This document shows positions 31,186 to 34,441 of a DNA stretch of 34,441 nucleotides, piece after piece (the first letter of the stretch is position 1; each line of letters begins with the position of its first letter). A program made the position numbers and the translations under genes. Source of the DNA: Alphaproteobacteria bacterium (GTDB lineage: Bacteria > Pseudomonadota > Alphaproteobacteria > GCA-2731375); assembly GCA_028281075.1 (NCBI GenBank), contig JANQKO010000373.1:1-34441 (forward strand). The letters run 5' to 3'. The notes under the pieces are model-generated. The model ran no database searches. It saw only the letters and a program-made list of their open reading frames with translations, and was not told where the DNA came from.

Positions 31186-32498
31186 CAGCAGACGCCTTCA
31201 TAATCGGCGCCGTCGAGGTCTTCGAGCGCCTTGACGCCCTGGAGATCGACGATGGTCCGCCCGCCATGGCCGGCGGCGATCGCGTCGACGGCGCGCCGGT
31301 CCGCGTGCCCGATGACGATGGTGCCGGCGCCGTCGAGCGCGGCGACGGGATCGGCCACCAGCATCCGCTCGACATGCGGTATCTCGCGGTCGATGAAGTC
31401 CCGGTTGGCGCCCATCAGACGGCTCGCCTCGACATGCGGATCATGGATCGCCAGCGCGTAGCCCTTGCCGATCAGCCGCTCGGCCAGCGCCACCAGCGGC
31501 GATTCGCGCAGATCGTCCGTGCCCGGCTTGAAGGCGAGGCCGAACAGCGCCACCTTGCGCCGGCCATGGCGGGTGACCATCTCGAAGGCACGGTCGATAT
31601 GGGCGTCGTTACTGGCCAGCACCTGGTCGAGAAGCGGTAGCCGCAGCTCGGCCTCGCGGGCGAAGGCGAGCAGGCCGCGCAGATCCTTCGGCAGGCAGGA
31701 GCCGCCGAAAGCGTAGCCGGGACGCAGATAGGCCGGCGAAATGTTCAGCTCGGTATCGCGGCAGAAGATCTCCATCGCCTCGCGCCCGTCCATGCCGAGC
31801 GACTTCAGCAGCGCGCCGGCCTCGTTGGCGAAGGCGATCTTCAACGCGTGGTAGACGTTGCAGAGATACTTCACCGACTCGGCGATACGGAAGCCAGTCC
31901 GGACCACCGGCGCGTCGATGCCCTTGTACAGCGCCTCGACGGCGTCGAAGGCAGCGTTGGCGTCGGCGCCGATGATCGTGAACGGCGGCTCGTGGAAGTC
32001 GCGGACCGACCGGCCCTCGCGCAGGAACTCGGGATTGAAGGCGACGTCGAGTCCCTCGCCCAGCGTCCGCCCGGAATGGGCGGCAAGCGCCGGCGCGATA
32101 CGCGCTTCGGTCGTGCCCGGCGGGATCGTGCTGCGGGCGACGACGACGTGCGGCGTGGTCTTGTCCCGGAGCGCCAAGCCGATATCTCGGCTGACGGCGT
32201 CGATGGCGTTGAGCGACGGCGCGCCGCCGCGGCTGCTCGGGGTGCCGACCGAGATCAGCGAGATGTCGCTCTCGGCGACCGCCTCGGCCGTGTCGCCGGA
32301 GACCCGCAGGCGGCCGCTGTCGACGCCCTGCCTGACCAGGTCGTCGATATCGTCCTCGACGATGGGCGAGGCCCCCGACCGCAGCATGTCCAGCTTGCGC
32401 GGATCGACGTCGACGCCGATGACGTCATGGCCCAGCCTGGCGAAGCAGGCCGCCGAGACGGCACCGACATAGCCCATGCCGAAAATCGAAACTCTCAT
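31182..32498 (-). CDS. algD: GDP-mannose 6-dehydrogenase (AlgD-like)
   Basis: A 438-residue cytoplasmic enzyme oxidising a nucleotide sugar to the uronate with two NAD+. The N-terminal Rossmann motif is FGMGYVGAVSAACFARLGHD. The catalytic Cys is C268 in GYAFGGSCLPKDLRGLLAFA, the same residue number as in Pseudomonas AlgD. KPGTDDLRESPLVALAERLI and the terminal EGVCW also follow AlgD (EGICW). Overall it tracks AlgD far better than UDP-glucose dehydrogenases, so GDP-mannose to GDP-mannuronate is the best call. No other alginate genes are visible, so the product probably enters a different acidic polysaccharide. It is coupled downstream to the GT by GTGA. Confidence 0.85.
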   Translation of the reverse strand: MRVSIFGMGYVGAVSAACFARLGHDVIGVDVDPRKLDMLRSGASPIVEDDIDDLVRQGVDSGRLRVSGDTAEAVAESDISLISVGTPSSRGGAPSLNAIDAVSRDIGLALRDKTTPHVVVARSTIPPGTTEARIAPALAAHSGRTLGEGLDVAFNPEFLREGRSVRDFHEPPFTIIGADANAAFDAVEALYKGIDAPVVRTGFRIAESVKYLCNVYHALKIAFANEAGALLKSLGMDGREAMEIFCRDTELNISPAYLRPGYAFGGSCLPKDLRGLLAFAREAELRLPLLDQVLASNDAHIDRAFEMVTRHGRRKVALFGLAFKPGTDDLRESPLVALAERLIGKGYALAIHDPHVEASRLMGANRDFIDREIPHVERMLVADPVAALDGAGTIVIGHADRRAVDAIAAGHGGRTIVDLQGVKALEDLDGADYEGVCW

Positions 32499-32589
32499 CG
32501 TACGGCCGTCTCACTCGGATGCGCGCGCTGTGCTATTTCGCGACAGGCACGGGCGGCGCCGGATCGGTTCCCGGCGATCAATGCACGAT

Positions 32590-33918
32590 TCACGCCATCA
32601 CCACGTTGGACCGCCCCTCGCGCCACGGCCCGGTGGCGTTCCGGGTATCGACCACCAGCCGGCAGTTCTCGACCACCGCCGCATAGTCGACGTCGTCATG
32701 ATCGGTGCAGATCAGCGCCGCGTCATATTCGCGCAGGGCCTGGGCCGACCAGGCGATGCCGCGGCGCCCGGCCAGCGTCGCGTGCTCGCGCGTCTTCGGG
32801 ATCTCGGCGACATGGGGATCGTAATAGTCGACCCGCACGCCGCGGGCCTCCAGGGTGGCGATGATGCGAAACGCCGGGCTCTCGCGGGTATCGTCGACAT
32901 TCTTCTTGTAGGCCAGCCCCAGGACCAGGATCCGCGCGCCGTTCAGCGGCGTCGAGAACCGCATGTCGAGGGCCGTCGCCAGGCGGTCGACGACATAGGC
33001 CGGCATGCCGGTATTGACCTCGCCGGCCAGCTCGATGAACCGGGTGGCGACGTCGAACTCGCGCGCCTTCCAGGTCAGATAGAACGGATCGATCGGGATG
33101 CAGTGACCGCCCAGGCCCGGGCCCGGGTAGAACGGCATATAGCCGAAAGGCTTGCTTTTCGCCGCCTCGATCACTTCCCAGACATCGATGTCCATGCTGT
33201 CGAAGACGACCTTGAGCTCGTTGACGAGCGCGATATTCACGGCCCGGAAGATATTCTCGGTCAGCTTCACGGCCTCGGCGGTGGCGAGCGATGTCACCGG
33301 CACCACCCGCGGCACGATCCGGCCATAGAGCGCCCCGGCAAGCCGGGACGAGGCGGCATCATGGCCGCCGACGACTTTCGGAATGGTTGACGTCTCGAAG
33401 TCGATGTTGCCCGGGTCCTCGCGCTCGGGCGAGTAGGCGAGGTAGAAGTCCCGGCCGCAGACCAGGCCGGTGGCCTCCAGGACCGGCTTTACCAGCTCGG
33501 CGGTGGTGCCGGGATAGGTCGTCGATTCGAGCACCACCAGGTGCCCAGGCCGCAGATGTTCGGCCACCGTCGCCGCCGTCGCCTCCACGAAGGACATGTC
33601 CGGCTCGCGATGACGGGTCAGCGGCGTCGGAATACAGAGCAGAACCGCGTCGGCCTCGCGCAGCCGCGAGAAATCCGTCGTCGCCTGGAACCGGCCGTCG
33701 GCGACGATCCGCTCGATCGCCGAACTGGGAATGTGCTTGAGATACGAGCGGCCGGCGTTCAGCGCCGCCACCCGCTGTTCATCGACATCGAAGCCCAGGA
33801 TCGGCAGGCCCTGCCGGACGAATGCCTGGGTCAGCGGCAGGCCGACATAGCCCAGGCCGATGACGCCGACGACGTAGTCGCCGCTTTCGATGCGCTGTTC
33901 TAGCTGTTCAATCATCAT
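32590..33918 (-). CDS. wbpA: UDP-N-acetylglucosamine 6-dehydrogenase (WbpA-like)
   Basis: A 442-residue nucleotide-sugar dehydrogenase. The Rossmann motif is GVIGLGYVGLPLTQAFVRQG. ESTTYPGTTAELVKPVLE and YSPEREDPGN are typical of the UDP-GlcNAc/UDP-ManNAc branch, and the catalytic Cys is C273 in GPGLGGHCIPIDPFYLTWKA, the WbpA/WbpO-type form. KKNVDDTRESPAFRI marks the C-terminal domain. The likely product is UDP-N-acetylglucosaminuronate. Two adjacent ATGs (33916-33918 and 33913-33915) make the start uncertain by one residue. It is divergent from a Gfo/Idh/MocA oxidoreductase gene at 34135, which recalls the wbpA-wbpB pairing in uronic-sugar pathways. It is separated from algD by 91 bases with nothing evident in them. 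Confidence 0.85.
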   Translation of the reverse strand: MMIEQLEQRIESGDYVVGVIGLGYVGLPLTQAFVRQGLPILGFDVDEQRVAALNAGRSYLKHIPSSAIERIVADGRFQATTDFSRLREADAVLLCIPTPLTRHREPDMSFVEATAATVAEHLRPGHLVVLESTTYPGTTAELVKPVLEATGLVCGRDFYLAYSPEREDPGNIDFETSTIPKVVGGHDAASSRLAGALYGRIVPRVVPVTSLATAEAVKLTENIFRAVNIALVNELKVVFDSMDIDVWEVIEAAKSKPFGYMPFYPGPGLGGHCIPIDPFYLTWKAREFDVATRFIELAGEVNTGMPAYVVDRLATALDMRFSTPLNGARILVLGLAYKKNVDDTRESPAFRIIATLEARGVRVDYYDPHVAEIPKTREHATLAGRRGIAWSAQALREYDAALICTDHDDVDYAAVVENCRLVVDTRNATGPWREGRSNVVMA

Positions 33919-34134
33919 ACGATTCCCGGCTGGCGGCGGCGCGCCCGCCCGACCCGCAGCATCGGCACCAATAGTGGAAGGTTATTGGGACGATCTTCAT
34001 CTATTCGAAAGATCATTGTGTTGGAAGCTCTGTTTTAATATCTAGCGGCCCAACGCCTGCCAAGTTGAGAATCATCAGGTCCCTTCCGGCCGCGTCCGGA
34101 CCGCTCGGACCCGAGCCGTCGTCTTTTCGAAGCA

Positions 34135-34441
34135 ATGAACCGAGCCGAACCCGACATGGCCGATATGACGAAACCTGCCGCGGGCAGGCGTCCGCCCTAC
34201 CGTGTCGCCCTGGTCGGCGCCGGCAATATCGCCGAATCGCACGCCGAGGCGCTCCGCGGCATCAAGACGGCGCGGCTGACCGCGGTGGTCGATCCCGACC
34301 GCGACAAGGCCCGGGCCTTCGCGGCCAAGTGGCGCGCCGGCAAGGTACTGGCCAGCACCGACGAGCTGATCGAGGCCGGTCTCTGCGACACGGCGCATGT
34401 GCTGGTGCCGCCGGACCTGCATCGCGCCGTCGCCGAGCCGC
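34135..34441 (+). CDS. Gfo/Idh/MocA-family oxidoreductase, truncated by window end
   Basis: The first 102 codons of a gene running off the right edge. After a short lead (MNRAEPDMADMTKP) comes the Rossmann NAD(P)-binding motif VALVGAGNIAESHAEALRG, then LTAVVDPDRDKARAFAAKW and the LVPPDLHRAV segment that follows the third strand in this family. Members oxidise or reduce sugar hydroxyls, often on nucleotide sugars. Beside a WbpA-like dehydrogenase the obvious candidate role is the 3-oxidation step done by WbpB, but other sugar oxidoreductases look the same at this end. ATGs at 34135, 34156 and 34165 are all possible starts. The 216-base divergent upstream region has an inverted repeat GATCTT-N11-AAGATC (33992-34014). 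Confidence 0.75.
   Translation, partial: MNRAEPDMADMTKPAAGRRPPYRVALVGAGNIAESHAEALRGIKTARLTAVVDPDRDKARAFAAKWRAGKVLASTDELIEAGLCDTAHVLVPPDLHRAVAEP

Noticed and set aside
1-34441. tRNA, rRNA, insertion sequence or integrase genes
   Set aside because: No cloverleaf, rRNA-like stretch, transposase or recombinase frame was seen on either strand.

Overview
The window is high-GC DNA, very probably from an alphaproteobacterium, with Rhodospirillales-like gene content inferred from recognisable families rather than from a marker gene. It has two parts. Positions 1-6480 hold ordinary chromosomal genes of mixed function. Positions 6481 to the right end hold a nearly complete exopolysaccharide locus of the XrtA (exosortase A)/PEP-CTERM type, followed by sugar-nucleotide genes.

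Left part. At the extreme left a UbiH-type flavin monooxygenase fragment (+) runs tail-to-tail into an enoyl-CoA hydratase (-). Both have lost their normal C-termini at about position 90-97, which is either a deletion junction or an assembly chimera. Next come a DUF938 methyltransferase, a YciI/DGPF protein with an ECF42-type sigma factor and a good candidate autoregulatory promoter, GTP cyclohydrolase I (folE), a secreted nuclease-fold protein that has lost most catalytic residues, and an IalB-like exported protein. A cluster of small ORFs follows: a convincing 52-residue membrane protein on the minus strand, and a possible 53-residue ORF joined by TAATG to a 113-residue unknown. An 87-base inverted repeat separates this part from the EPS locus.

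EPS locus, mostly minus strand and therefore read right to left. The order is export lipoprotein, chain-length determinant, tyrosine autokinase, outer-membrane beta-barrel, ExeA-like ATPase, polysaccharide deacetylase, FemAB-like protein, glycosyltransferase, exosortase XrtA with fused EpsI domain, asparagine-synthetase-like amidotransferase, an unrecognised 343-residue membrane-anchored protein, the priming sugar transferase, sensor kinase PrsK, sigma-54 activator PrsR, and TPR protein PrsT. Genes are tightly packed (ATGA and GTGA overlaps, 1-16 base gaps, one 134-base same-strand overlap), so long polycistronic transcripts are likely. Upstream of the export gene are a plus-strand GNAT/FemAB-like transferase, a second glycosyltransferase, an AlgD-like GDP-mannose dehydrogenase, a WbpA-like UDP-N-acetylglucosamine dehydrogenase and, diverging to the right edge, a truncated Gfo/Idh/MocA oxidoreductase. 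Together these imply an acidic, uronate-containing, partly deacetylated Wzx/Wzy-type polysaccharide made alongside exosortase-dependent protein sorting. No flippase, polymerase or canonical PEP-CTERM substrate is visible here.

Most worth checking: the perfect CRP-type operator at a class II position before the chain-length gene; the ECF42-type promoter; the 343-residue orphan protein between amidotransferase and sugar transferase, with a C-terminal membrane helix plus basic tail but no PEP motif; the long ATPase/deacetylase overlap; and the left-edge gene junction.
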